Shown here: positions 16,460-24,730 of the stretch, in pieces | Position numbering within the stretch: the first letter of the stretch is position 1 | How the letters are laid out: each line of letters starts with the position of its first letter | Assembly (NCBI RefSeq): GCF_016587435.1 | Contig: NZ_BNJJ01000035.1 | Location: forward strand, 1 to 61,684 | DNA length: 61,684 nt | Reading direction: 5' to 3' | Origin: Dictyobacter formicarum | GTDB lineage: Bacteria > Chloroflexota > Ktedonobacteria > Ktedonobacterales > Ktedonobacteraceae | The notes under the pieces: generated by a model | The model's input: the letters and a program-made list of their open reading frames with translations, nothing else | Database searches by the model: none | Told to the model about the DNA's origin: nothing | Position numbers and translations under genes: made by a program

Positions 16460-16500
16460 TTCCTCATCCCTTTTATTCCAGGGGTGAGGAATTTTTTTTT
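16460..16500 (+). terminator. Leader terminator (probable attenuator) of the pyr operon
   Basis: TTCCTCATCCC (16460-16470) pairs with GGGGTGAGGAA (16481-16491, one G-U) around a 10-nt loop and is followed by nine Ts. It lies between the promoter and pyrB, so full operon expression needs read-through. An upstream GGAGAA (16447-16452) could pair with the UUUUCC at the foot of the stem as a weak competitor. The mechanism is not shown by sequence alone. Confidence 0.7.
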
Positions 16501-16584
16501 GCAAACGCAAAGTGTACAGTAGAAAGGGTTCCCTCTCCACTACACAGAGCAGCTAACCATTGCTGACTGTGGAGGAAGAAAAGG

Positions 16585-16686
16585 ATGACCTATCAACCTG
16601 TCGTCGTGGCTGATAATGGGAGGTTATATGTTCCAGGCTATATCTCATCTACAGACAGATATAGAGATGATTGGTGGAGATTTTAA
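16585..16686 (+). CDS. Possible 33-residue leader peptide overlapping pyrB
   Basis: An ATG at 16585 has a better Shine-Dalgarno (GGAGGAAGAAAAGG) than pyrB itself. It opens a 33-codon frame (MTYQPVVVADNGRLYVPG..., ending DDWWRF) that stops at 16686, 59 nt inside pyrB in another frame. Ribosomes loaded here would pass over the pyrB start. It lies after the leader terminator, so it cannot work like the classic pyrL attenuator, but it could couple or compete with pyrB translation. No homologue is recognised. A chance frame cannot be excluded. Confidence 0.4.
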   Translation: MTYQPVVVADNGRLYVPGYISSTDRYRDDWWRF

Positions 16687-17620
16687 AGGAAAAGATATTG
16701 TATCCTTCGATCAATTCGGGGTTGCAGATCTTAATAAATTATTTACTGTTACACGTCAGATGAAGCAAATTGCCGAGAATAATGAGCCATCGCGGTTATT
16801 AGAGGGCTTATTGGTTGGGCTGCTTTTCTTTGAGCCATCGAGCCGCACTTTTAGCTCTTTTTCTGCTGCTGTCAAGCGTCTGGGTGGTCAAACCATCGAG
16901 ATGCAAAATCCGGAAGCATTTTCTTCGGTCAGTAAAGGTGAGACGTTTGAAGACACCATCCAGGTGATGGAGGCATATACCAACGCGATTGTACTGCGAC
17001 ATCGCTTCTCCGGTGCAGCGAAGCAGGCGGCGCGAGCAGCCAATTTTGTGCCAGTCATCAATGCTGGAGATGGCAACAACGAGCATCCCACCCAGACTCT
17101 GCTGGATATGTATACGCTCTATGAACGTTTCGGGCGCCTGGATAATCTGACCGGTTTGCTGGCCGGAGACGCCCTCAATAGCCGCACCATCCACTCTCTG
17201 CTGCGTGGACTCTCACTGTATGAAAATAACACAATGTATGTGCTGTCGCCGCGGCGACTGCAATTGTCGCGCGATGATTTTGTCAGCCTGCAGGACCGTG
17301 GCATTCGCCTGATCGAGATCCACCGCGAACAGGATATTCCACATGACTGCGATTTCTGGTACTGGACTCGGGTGCAGAAAGAGCGTTTTGCCTCTGTTGA
17401 AGAGTACCAGCAGGCACAAAGCGAGATCGTAGTAGCGTCACCGGATCTGCTTGAAAAATATGCTAGAAAAGATATGATCTTAATGGACCCTTTGCCCCGT
17501 GTCGAGTCGGTTGATCCTGCCGTAGATGCGGATGAGCGAGCAGTTTATCTACGCTCACAAATCAGAAATGGCGTGTATACTCGTATGGCCTTACTGGCCC
17601 TGGTTCTGGGCAGAATATAA
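16628..17620 (+). CDS. pyrB: Aspartate carbamoyltransferase catalytic subunit
   Basis: It condenses carbamoyl phosphate and aspartate into carbamoyl aspartate, the committed step of pyrimidine synthesis. Visible active-site elements are FFEPSSRTFSSF (the carbamoyl-phosphate loop, normally STRTR-SF), SKGETFEDT with the mobile-loop lysine, LRHRFSGAA, NEHPTQTLLDMYTL, the RT in NSRTIHSL, TRVQKERF and DPLPRV. The Ser-for-Thr and Phe-for-Arg changes in the first motif mark an unusual subgroup. I prefer the ATG at 16628 (MFQAIS), preceded by GGGAGG at short spacing; an in-frame ATG lies at 16616. It is first in the order pyrB-carA-carB-pyrE-pyrF. No regulatory pyrI is nearby. Confidence 0.95.
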   Translation: MFQAISHLQTDIEMIGGDFKGKDIVSFDQFGVADLNKLFTVTRQMKQIAENNEPSRLLEGLLVGLLFFEPSSRTFSSFSAAVKRLGGQTIEMQNPEAFSSVSKGETFEDTIQVMEAYTNAIVLRHRFSGAAKQAARAANFVPVINAGDGNNEHPTQTLLDMYTLYERFGRLDNLTGLLAGDALNSRTIHSLLRGLSLYENNTMYVLSPRRLQLSRDDFVSLQDRGIRLIEIHREQDIPHDCDFWYWTRVQKERFASVEEYQQAQSEIVVASPDLLEKYARKDMILMDPLPRVESVDPAVDADERAVYLRSQIRNGVYTRMALLALVLGRI

Positions 17621-17729
17621 ATTAACGAATATAGCTAACTAACGTACAAGCCGCTCCAGGCGCGAATGATGTGTCGAATGCATGGGGCGGACTTTTCTGA
17701 AAAGAAATCAATCTCTGAGAGGATTATAT

Positions 17730-18875
17730 ATGCATAACACGAATGTTTCCGGCAATCTGCTGGACTCTCCACAACTTGAGGAGTGTAATGCAAGCAACCA
17801 GCCGCAGCTGACCGAAACTCCTGTGTACGGTGCACTGCTGCTGGAAGATGGAACGCGTTTTGAGGGTCTCTCTTTTGGCTACCAGGGAGCATCAGCAGGT
17901 GAGGTGGTATTCTGTACCGGAATGGTTGGATATCCAGAGGCGCTGACCGACGCTTCGTTTGCAGGCCAGATTTTGATCATGACCTTTCCATTAATGGGTA
18001 ATTATGGAGTACCAGATGAAGGATTGTGGGAAGACGACAAAATTCATGTGTCTGGTTTAATTGTCTCAAATTACGTAGATACCCCTTCACATCCACAGAG
18101 CACAATGAGCCTGGGAGAATGGTTGCGACGCGAGAAGGTGCCAGCACTCGAGATTAAAGACACACGACTATTAACCCAGCATATCCGTACGCATGGAGCG
18201 ATGCTGGGCAAGATCGTGTTTGACGAAGACATCCCCTTCTATGATCCCAATACTGAAAATCTGGTTGCGCGCGTTTCAGGCACCGAAGTGCAGCAAAATG
18301 GAGAAGGCGACACCACAATCGTGCTCATTGACTGCGGAGCCAAGCGCAACATTTTGCGCAGCTTGCTTTCCAAACACGTACAAGTAATCACTGTCCCCTG
18401 GAATTATAATCTATTTTCCCCAGAGTGCGACTTTGATTTTGATGGCATCTTGATTTCTAACGGACCCGGCAATCCGAAGATGGCAGATAAATCCATTGCG
18501 ACCGTGCGTGAAGCTATGGAGCGCGGCATTCCCACCATGGGTATCTGCCTGGGACACCAGATTTTGTCTCTGGCGGCTGGCGGTGACACCTATAAATTGA
18601 AATTTGGCCATCGCAGCCAGAATCAGCCTGCACTTTTGCAGGGAAGCAAGCGTTGCTATATCACGACCCAGAACCATGGTTTCGCGGTTGGCACATTGCC
18701 TCAGGACTTTGAGTCCTGGTTTATCAATGCCAATGATGGCAGTAACGAGGGTATCAGACATCGCAGTTTGCCCTTCTTTTCTGTACAATTTCATCCCGAG
18801 GCCGCCCCAGGCCCCGAGGATACCGATTGGATTTTTGACTACTTTCTGGAGAGGGTAAGAGGCGAACATGACTAA
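17730..18875 (+). CDS. carA: Carbamoyl-phosphate synthase small (glutaminase) subunit
   Basis: It releases ammonia from glutamine and channels it to the large subunit. The N-terminal CPSase domain begins YGALLLEDGTRFEGLSFG. The class I glutamine amidotransferase domain shows GILISNGPGNPKM, the nucleophile in GICLGHQIL, NHGFAV, and the His/Glu pair in VQFHPEAAPGPEDT. I start it at the ATG at 17730, with GAGAGGA upstream; the frame is open to 17682. The N-terminus carries about 30 residues before the conserved domain, slightly longer than usual. Its last 8 nt overlap carB (ATGACTAA), which indicates translational coupling of the two subunits. Confidence 0.96.
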   Translation: MHNTNVSGNLLDSPQLEECNASNQPQLTETPVYGALLLEDGTRFEGLSFGYQGASAGEVVFCTGMVGYPEALTDASFAGQILIMTFPLMGNYGVPDEGLWEDDKIHVSGLIVSNYVDTPSHPQSTMSLGEWLRREKVPALEIKDTRLLTQHIRTHGAMLGKIVFDEDIPFYDPNTENLVARVSGTEVQQNGEGDTTIVLIDCGAKRNILRSLLSKHVQVITVPWNYNLFSPECDFDFDGILISNGPGNPKMADKSIATVREAMERGIPTMGICLGHQILSLAAGGDTYKLKFGHRSQNQPALLQGSKRCYITTQNHGFAVGTLPQDFESWFINANDGSNEGIRHRSLPFFSVQFHPEAAPGPEDTDWIFDYFLERVRGEHD

Positions 18876-21800
18876 GCCAGGCAAGGTGCTGGTACTTGGA
18901 GCAGGTGCTCTTAAAATTGGGCAATCCGGCGAATTCGATTATTCAGGCTCACAGGCGCTCAAAGCATTAAAAGAGGAAGGGATTGCCACTGTGCTGGTCA
19001 ATCCCAATATCGCGACCATTCAAACATCGAAGGTGATGGCAGATAAAGTGTATTTCCTGCCAGTAACGCCCTTCTTTGTTGAGAAAATTATTGCGAAAGA
19101 GCGGCCAGATGGTATTTTGCTGGCCTTTGGTGGTCAGACAGCTCTGAATTGCGGCATTGAACTGCACCGCAATGGCGTCTTAGAGAAATATGGCGTGCAG
19201 ATTCTGGGCACACCGATTTCGGCCATTATTCTGACCGAGGACCGGCAAGAATTTGCTGAGCATCTGGGCCGCATCAATATTCCCACCCCCCAGAGCCGGA
19301 CCGCTGAGACCCTGGGCGAGGCCCTGCAGATTGCTGATGAGATTGGTTTTCCTGTGATGGTACGCGCAGGTTTCGCGCTGGGCGGCCAGGGATCAGGTAT
19401 TGCCAAGAGTCGTGCCGAGTTGGAGCACATCGTCAATGGCGCGCTGGCTTTTGCTCCCCAGGTATTGATCGAGCAATATCTGCATCACTTTAAAGAAGTA
19501 GAATATGAAGTGGTGCGCGACGCCTTTGATAACTGCATCACCGTCTGTAATATGGAGAATATGGACCCGCTGGGTATCCACACCGGTGAATCAATAGTAA
19601 TCGCACCCAGCCAGACCCTGACCAACTCCGAATATCATATGTTGCGCTCGGCCTCGGTTGCTATTGTACGCAGCCTGGGTATTGTTGGTGAATGTAACGT
19701 ACAATACGCGCTCAATCCTGAGACCTCACAATATTCGGTGATTGAGGTCAATGCTCGTCTCTCGCGTAGTTCTGCCTTGGCCAGTAAAGCTACCGGTTAT
19801 CCACTGGCTTATGTGGCGGCCAAACTGGCCCTCGGTTATTCCTTGACTGATCTAACCAACAGGGTCACAGGCGTCACGCGGGCCTGCTTCGAGCCCAGTC
19901 TGGACTACGTTGTAGTGAAAATTCCGCGCTGGGATCTGGATAAGTTCAAAGGCGTAGATGAAACCATTGGCACTGGCATGAAGTCGGTGGGCGAAGTGAT
20001 GGGTATCGGACGCACCTTTGAGGAAGCATATCAAAAGGCTATTCGCATGCTTGACCTGGATTTTGAGGGAGCTACCTCTGAAAAGGTCTTTAATAACGGC
20101 GAGAGCACCGAAGCCGTCCTCAACAAATATCTCTACACGCCCACACCTAAACGTATGTTTGTCTTGCCGCTGGCCATGCGTAATGGTTACAGCCTGGAAA
20201 ACATTCACGAAATAACCGGCATCGACCTCTGGTTTCTGCAGCGCATCAAGCATATCGTCAACCTGGAAGAGGGATTGCGCCAGGATGCAGATCTTTCAGC
20301 GTCTCGCCTGCGCACTTTGAAGCAGGCGGGCATATCCGACAAGCGCATTGGAGAGCTTCTGGGCAAGACTGGACTGGAAGTTCGTGCTATCCGCAAACAG
20401 GTTGGCGTGGTACCTTTTGTCTTCCAGATTGATACCCTGGGGGCGGAATTCCCATCCGAGACCAACTATCTCTACACTACTTATAATGGCCAGCATAACG
20501 ATGTAGCTCCTACGGGGGAGAGTGGCGTTATCGTGATCGGTTCGGGCCCCTATCGTATCGGCTCCTCGGTTGAATTTGACTGGACGTCGGTCAGCACTGT
20601 GCAGGCGCTGCGCAAATACCAGAAGTGCTCCATCGTCATCAACTGCAACCCTGAGACTGTCTCAACGGACTATGATACCTCGGATCGCCTCTACTTTGAT
20701 GAATTGACCTTTGAGCGCATCGCCGATATCTGCGAATTTGAGGCGGCCCAGGGTATAATCGTCTCCGTTGGTGGTCAGACCCCTAATAACCGGGCCAGAG
20801 CCTTGCAGAAATATGGTTTCCGCCTGCTTGGAACAGATGCCAACGACATTGATCGTGCCGAAGACCGCAACAAATTCTCTGCCCTGCTCGACTCACTGGA
20901 TATTCATCAGCCGGAATGGGACAGCTTTGTTGATGTGGAAGGACTGACTGCCTTTGCCGAGCGCGTCGGCTTTCCTGTCCTGGTGCGCCCTTCCTATGTT
21001 CTTTCTGGTAGCGCCATGAATATCTGCTATAACCAGCAGGAACTGGAGCAGTACGTCAAAGAGGCCGCAGCAGTCTCGCCAGAGCATCCCGTCACAGTCT
21101 CCAAATTTATGCGCAAAGTGAAAGAGATCGAACTGGACGCTGTGGCCCAGCATGGTGAAGTCAAGGTTTTTGTGATCTCTGAGCATATTGAAAATGCTGG
21201 TGTCCATTCTGGTGATGCCACCATTGTACTGCCGCCTCAGACGCTGAATGTCGAAACCAAAGAGCGCATAGAACGAGTTGGGCGAGCAATCGCTAAAGCC
21301 TTAAAAATCACCGGACCCTTCAACATGCAGTTTCTGGCCAAAGACAATCAGGTCTATGTGATTGAAGTGAACCTGCGAGCTTCCCGCACCTTTCCCTTTA
21401 TCTCCAAGGTTACAGGTGTCAACTTCATCGAACTGTTTGTCGACGCCCTCTTCCAGGAAAACATCCCGGTCGTTGAGTTGCCCCAGCTCAACTTTACAGC
21501 GGTCAAAGCTCCGCAATTCTCCTTCTCGCGTCTGACCGGTGCTGATCCAGTTTTGAGAGTAGAAATGGCCTCGACTGGAGAAGTAGCCTGCTTCGGTGAA
21601 GATGTGGAGGAAGCGTACCTCAAGGCCATTATTGCCACCGGTGGTAGTATTCCCAAGAAGGGAATTTTTATCAGCCTCGGTGGTGATGAAAAGAAGGCCA
21701 AGTTTCTGGAGAGCGCCAAATTGTTGAGCACTCTGGGCGTACCGCTGTACGCGACCGAGAAGACCAGTGCCTTCTTGCGTGAGCATGATGTAGAAACCAC

Positions 21801-22071
21801 CATGCTCTATAAAATTCACGAAGAGAAAGCGCCCAATGTCCTGACCTACTTTGCAGACAATAAAATTGACCTGGCCATTAACATTGTAGAAGGACATATT
21901 AATAAAGAAGTGGACGATGACTACGCTATGCGTCGCTATGCAGTAGACCATAACATCCAACTCTTTACCAAGATCAAGCAGGCGCGCCTCTTCACCAAAG
22001 CCCTGGTTGAAAAAGATCTGGCGACCATTCCTATCAAAGCCTGGGACGAATATCAGGAAAATGAACTCTAG
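18868..22071 (+). CDS. carB: Carbamoyl-phosphate synthase large subunit
   Basis: This 1067-residue synthase makes carbamoyl phosphate from bicarbonate, ammonia and two ATP. Its two homologous halves each carry an ATP-grasp domain: VLGAGALKIGQSGEFDYSGS and MVRAGFALGGQGSGIA in the first, VIGSGPYRIGSSVEFDW and LVRPSYVLSGSAMNI in the second. The oligomerisation region lies between, near residues 400-540. The C-terminal MGS-like regulatory domain (about 930-1067) contains LGVPLYATEKTSAFLREHDV. The second half opens GPYRIGSSVEFDW, a variant of GPNRIGQGIEFDY. Length is normal for the family. It overlaps carA by 8 nt, and pyrE begins 13 nt after its stop. Confidence 0.97.
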   Translation: MTKPGKVLVLGAGALKIGQSGEFDYSGSQALKALKEEGIATVLVNPNIATIQTSKVMADKVYFLPVTPFFVEKIIAKERPDGILLAFGGQTALNCGIELHRNGVLEKYGVQILGTPISAIILTEDRQEFAEHLGRINIPTPQSRTAETLGEALQIADEIGFPVMVRAGFALGGQGSGIAKSRAELEHIVNGALAFAPQVLIEQYLHHFKEVEYEVVRDAFDNCITVCNMENMDPLGIHTGESIVIAPSQTLTNSEYHMLRSASVAIVRSLGIVGECNVQYALNPETSQYSVIEVNARLSRSSALASKATGYPLAYVAAKLALGYSLTDLTNRVTGVTRACFEPSLDYVVVKIPRWDLDKFKGVDETIGTGMKSVGEVMGIGRTFEEAYQKAIRMLDLDFEGATSEKVFNNGESTEAVLNKYLYTPTPKRMFVLPLAMRNGYSLENIHEITGIDLWFLQRIKHIVNLEEGLRQDADLSASRLRTLKQAGISDKRIGELLGKTGLEVRAIRKQVGVVPFVFQIDTLGAEFPSETNYLYTTYNGQHNDVAPTGESGVIVIGSGPYRIGSSVEFDWTSVSTVQALRKYQKCSIVINCNPETVSTDYDTSDRLYFDELTFERIADICEFEAAQGIIVSVGGQTPNNRARALQKYGFRLLGTDANDIDRAEDRNKFSALLDSLDIHQPEWDSFVDVEGLTAFAERVGFPVLVRPSYVLSGSAMNICYNQQELEQYVKEAAAVSPEHPVTVSKFMRKVKEIELDAVAQHGEVKVFVISEHIENAGVHSGDATIVLPPQTLNVETKERIERVGRAIAKALKITGPFNMQFLAKDNQVYVIEVNLRASRTFPFISKVTGVNFIELFVDALFQENIPVVELPQLNFTAVKAPQFSFSRLTGADPVLRVEMASTGEVACFGEDVEEAYLKAIIATGGSIPKKGIFISLGGDEKKAKFLESAKLLSTLGVPLYATEKTSAFLREHDVETTMLYKIHEEKAPNVLTYFADNKIDLAINIVEGHINKEVDDDYAMRRYAVDHNIQLFTKIKQARLFTKALVEKDLATIPIKAWDEYQENEL

Positions 22072-22084
22072 AAGGAAATCTCGT

Positions 22085-22744
22085 ATGAATGATCTTAATG
22101 ATCCTAAAATCTTGCAGCTGTTTGCTGATGTCGGGGCCGTTGTGCGCGACAGTCACTTTGTTTATAGCTCTGGACGTCACAGTTCAGTCTATATCAACAA
22201 AGATGCCATCTACCTGCATACGGGAGTGATTTCAGAACTGTGCCGCTATATGGCCCAGCCTTACAATGCTGATCAGATTGATGTGGTGGTAGGGCCTGTG
22301 ATTGGTGGTGTAGTGCTCTCGCAGTGGGTTGCCTATTATCTTAATGAGCGGCGGACCTCTGGCGAGACCCTGGCCGTTTTTGCGGAAAAAGGTAGCGATA
22401 GCCTCGACAAGCAGTTCTCTTTTAATCGTGGATATGATCGTTTTATTACCGACAAGAATATCCTGGTGGTTGAGGATGTCTTGACTACGGGGGGCTCGGT
22501 GCGCCAGGTCGTTGACCTGGTACGCCACCATGGCGGTAATGTAGTAGGCATCAGCGCCCTTTGCAACCGCGGTGGGGTGCAACCCAGGGATGTGGGTGAT
22601 GTGGCCATTCATTCGCTGGTCTCCTTCTCGCTGCAAACGTATAGTGAGGATGAATGTCCTTTCTGCCAGCAAAATGTGCCTGTTAACACCGAATTGGGCA
22701 AAGGCCGAGCCTTCCTGGCTCGCCAGAAAGCTCAGGAGAAATAG
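22085..22744 (+). CDS. pyrE: Orotate phosphoribosyltransferase
   Basis: It transfers the ribose-5-phosphate of PRPP to orotate, giving OMP. The PRPP-binding motif is ILVVEDVLTTGGSV, and the early YSSGRHSSVYINKDA and VGPVIGGVVLS blocks match the family. I start at the ATG at 22085, with AAGGAA just after the carB stop. The C-terminus has a CPFC pair in an extension typical of the longer type of this enzyme. It is followed at once by a palindromic element (22751-22943) that separates it from pyrF. Confidence 0.94.
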   Translation: MNDLNDPKILQLFADVGAVVRDSHFVYSSGRHSSVYINKDAIYLHTGVISELCRYMAQPYNADQIDVVVGPVIGGVVLSQWVAYYLNERRTSGETLAVFAEKGSDSLDKQFSFNRGYDRFITDKNILVVEDVLTTGGSVRQVVDLVRHHGGNVVGISALCNRGGVQPRDVGDVAIHSLVSFSLQTYSEDECPFCQQNVPVNTELGKGRAFLARQKAQEK

Positions 22745-22750
22745 TGCTAA

Positions 22751-22943
22751 GTGTCTGACTCCCATGATTATGGGAATCACGTTATGCGCCAGCCCGGGGG
22801 CGCTGACGCCCCAATCTCTTTTTATGTGTTGGTGCATCGGGTGCGCAAGGCGCACCCGATGCACCAACACATGGAAGAGTTTTGGATTTACATTCTGTTG
22901 AATCTCATGCAGAGAAAATACAGACGTCATGCAAATCAGACAC
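22751..22943 (+). repeat. Palindromic element copy 1 (E1), inside the pyr operon
   Basis: Bounded by GTGTCTGA (22751-22758) and TCAGACAC (22936-22943). Inside: TCCCAT-gatt-ATGGGA (22760-22775), a GGGGCG/CGCCCC mini-hairpin (22797-22812), CCCCAATCTCTTTTTAT, then a perfect 23-bp hairpin (22824-22846 with 22850-22872, loop AAG). It lies between pyrE and pyrF on the coding strand, so it will be in the operon mRNA. Confidence 0.8.
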
Positions 22944-22974
22944 ATTATTAAATTTTTTACAAAAGAGGACTTCT

Positions 22975-23823
22975 ATGGCGAGAGAGTCAACGACATTTCT
23001 GGCTCAGCTAGAACAGCGCTGGCAACAGGGGCATTTTGTCTGTGTTGGCCTTGATCCCGAGTATGAACGTTTACCAGCTGTAGTAAAAGAAGGGCGCTCC
23101 CTGGAGGAGGCGCTGACCTACTTTGCTTGTGAGCTGATTGATGCCACTGCTGATCTGGTCTGTGCATATAAGCCCAATATAGCCTTCTATGAAGCCTATG
23201 GTGACGCTGGCCTGCGCGCATTGGAAAAGATCATTGCTTATAGCAAAAAGAGCTGGCCCGAAATCCCGGTGATCCTGGATGCCAAGCGGGCCGATATTGG
23301 CAATACCAACCTGGGCTATGTCAAATCTTCATTTGATCTGTTGCAGGCCGATGCCATTACGGTGCATCCCTATCTTGGAAAAGAAGCTATGGCTCCATTT
23401 TTGAGCCGTCAGGATAAGGGCGTCATTGTCTTAGCCAAAACCTCTAACCCGGGTTCGGGCGAATTTCAGGATCTTCTGATTGGTGAGCACAAAGAGCCGC
23501 TTTACCTGGTCGTTGCACGCAACGTAGCCCGCTATTGGAACGACAATGGCAATTGTGCGCTGGTCGTCGGCGCTACCTATCCGTCTGAACTCAAGCGTGC
23601 GCGTGAGGTCGTGGGCGATTTACCTTTGCTCATACCTGGTATCGGAGCCCAGGGGGGAGATGTCGCGGCTACTGTCAAAGCTGGTCAGGACAGTCGTGGT
23701 TGGGGCATGATTATCAACTCCTCACGCGGCATCATCTATGCCTCGCATTCCGCTGACTTTGCCCAGGCCGCTCGCAACGCCACCGTTGCTTTAGACGCAG
23801 AGATTAATCGCCATCGCGGCTAG
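22975..23823 (+). CDS. pyrF: Orotidine 5'-phosphate decarboxylase (type 2)
   Basis: It decarboxylates OMP to UMP, the last step of the pathway. The catalytic Lys/Asp cluster is LDAKRADIGNT, preceded by AYKPNIAFYEAYG. Further family marks are DAITVHPYLG, KTSNPGSGEFQD, VVGATYP and LIPGIGAQGGD. These match the larger type 2 enzymes of about 280 residues. The ATG at 22975 has AGAGGA about 8 nt upstream. It is separated from pyrE by the palindromic element but lies on the same strand and ends at a strong terminator, so it is probably the last gene of the operon. pyrC and pyrD are not in the window. Confidence 0.95.
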   Translation: MARESTTFLAQLEQRWQQGHFVCVGLDPEYERLPAVVKEGRSLEEALTYFACELIDATADLVCAYKPNIAFYEAYGDAGLRALEKIIAYSKKSWPEIPVILDAKRADIGNTNLGYVKSSFDLLQADAITVHPYLGKEAMAPFLSRQDKGVIVLAKTSNPGSGEFQDLLIGEHKEPLYLVVARNVARYWNDNGNCALVVGATYPSELKRAREVVGDLPLLIPGIGAQGGDVAATVKAGQDSRGWGMIINSSRGIIYASHSADFAQAARNATVALDAEINRHRG

Positions 23824-23849
23824 TATTGATCCCAACCTCCGCATCAATA

Positions 23850-23897
23850 GTCTTAACAAAACAAGCGTCCCTTTTGAGACGCTTGTTTTGTTAAGAC
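23850..23897. terminator. Bidirectional terminator after pyrF
   Basis: GTCTTAACAAAACAAGCGTC (23850-23869) and its exact complement (23878-23897) form a perfect 20-bp stem with an 8-nt loop. It lies between the convergent pyrF and the minus-strand tail-repeat protein. Confidence 0.85.
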
Positions 23898-23943
23898 CTC
23901 TTGTTCGATACCTGCATGCTTTGTGCCAACATATCTAATGGCG

Positions 23944-24453
23944 CTATTGTTGCGGATAAGGCGGCTGATGAGCAGGTTGTGGTGGATAAGGTTGAGCGTA
24001 AGGTTGTTGCTGCTGTGGATAAGGTTGAGCGTAAGGTTGTTGCTGCTGTGGATAGGGCTGGCCGTAAGGTTGCTGCTGTGGTGGATAGGGCTGGCCGTAA
24101 GATTGTTGCTGGCCGTAAGGCTGTGCAGGATACTGGGGTTGCCCATAGGGTTGTGCAGGGTATTGAGGTTGTCCGTAAGGGTTCTGGCTATTATTGTACA
24201 TAGCCGTTGTTCCCGGGCCAGACTTGCCTCCAGAGAGCCCGATGATTCCTTTGATCAGGAGAACGACCCCAAAAATAGCAAAGACAATACCGGCAAGAAT
24301 GAAATATGGGTAATAGTGCTCGGGATCAGCAGACATTGCGGCCCACGCTACCAATGCACCGACAGGGGCCAGGATGATACCAAGGATAATCTGGTGTAAG
24401 GGTTGCCCATTGACAAAAAAGTTGCGATAAAAATAACGAAATAATGAAATCAA
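23944..24453 (-). CDS. Two-helix membrane protein with a Gln/Pro/Tyr repeat tail
   Basis: Two membrane helices (about residues 18-40 and 48-70, the latter ending GIIGLSGGK) are followed by about 90 residues of a repeat built on QPYPQQQQPYA units. The DNA shows a matching 33-bp tandem repeat around 23980-24080. Such tails are common on Yip1-like and related membrane proteins of this lineage, compare 14040-14963, and are probably disordered and cytoplasmic. I place the start at the TTG at 24453, because GGAGGAG lies 6 nt upstream. The open frame reaches a TTG at 24468 that overlaps that Shine-Dalgarno. No function can be assigned. Confidence 0.7.
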   Translation of the reverse strand: MISLFRYFYRNFFVNGQPLHQIILGIILAPVGALVAWAAMSADPEHYYPYFILAGIVFAIFGVVLLIKGIIGLSGGKSGPGTTAMYNNSQNPYGQPQYPAQPYGQPQYPAQPYGQQQSYGQPYPPQQQPYGQPYPQQQQPYAQPYPQQQQPYAQPYPPQPAHQPPYPQQ

Positions 24454-24661
24454 AGCAGTCTCCTCCAAAATAAGCGTACTTACTGTATTGATTACGGTTT
24501 GAAAATAAAAATCACGGCATGTATATAAAAATATGCATGCTTAATGATTAGTTGTCTTCTATATATTTAAAACGACTAATAAAGAAATTAATCACACCAA
24601 ATTATTTTTCATATGCTAGATTACAGTATACTCGAGATCAATATATTTATTGTTCTAATAC

Positions 24662-24692
24662 ATATGCTTCTCAAATTTTTTGAGAAGCATAT
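24662..24692. terminator. Terminator after the lipoprotein hydrolase gene
   Basis: ATATGCTTCTCAAA (24662-24675) and TTTGAGAAGCATAT (24679-24692) form a perfect 14-bp stem with a 3-nt loop, about 40 nt beyond the stop codon of the hydrolase. The remaining 200 bases to the next gene are AT-rich and contain no gene. Confidence 0.75.
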
Positions 24693-24730
24693 AGAATCCA
24701 CCTGTGCTGATAGCCTGTTTGAAGCGTAGC

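Noticed and set aside
21301..21960. A 219-codon minus-strand frame inside carB
   Set aside because: It is antisense to the conserved C-terminal half of carB, with no independent evidence.
22751..22943. Interpretation of the palindromic elements as ordinary Rho-independent terminators
   Set aside because: The long hairpins lack T-runs after the stem, one lies inside an operon, and the shared modules extend far beyond the hairpins.
23975..24180. Possible CRISPR or regulatory direct repeats
   Set aside because: The roughly 33-bp repeats are tandem, without spacers, and encode the Gln/Pro/Tyr tail of a membrane protein.
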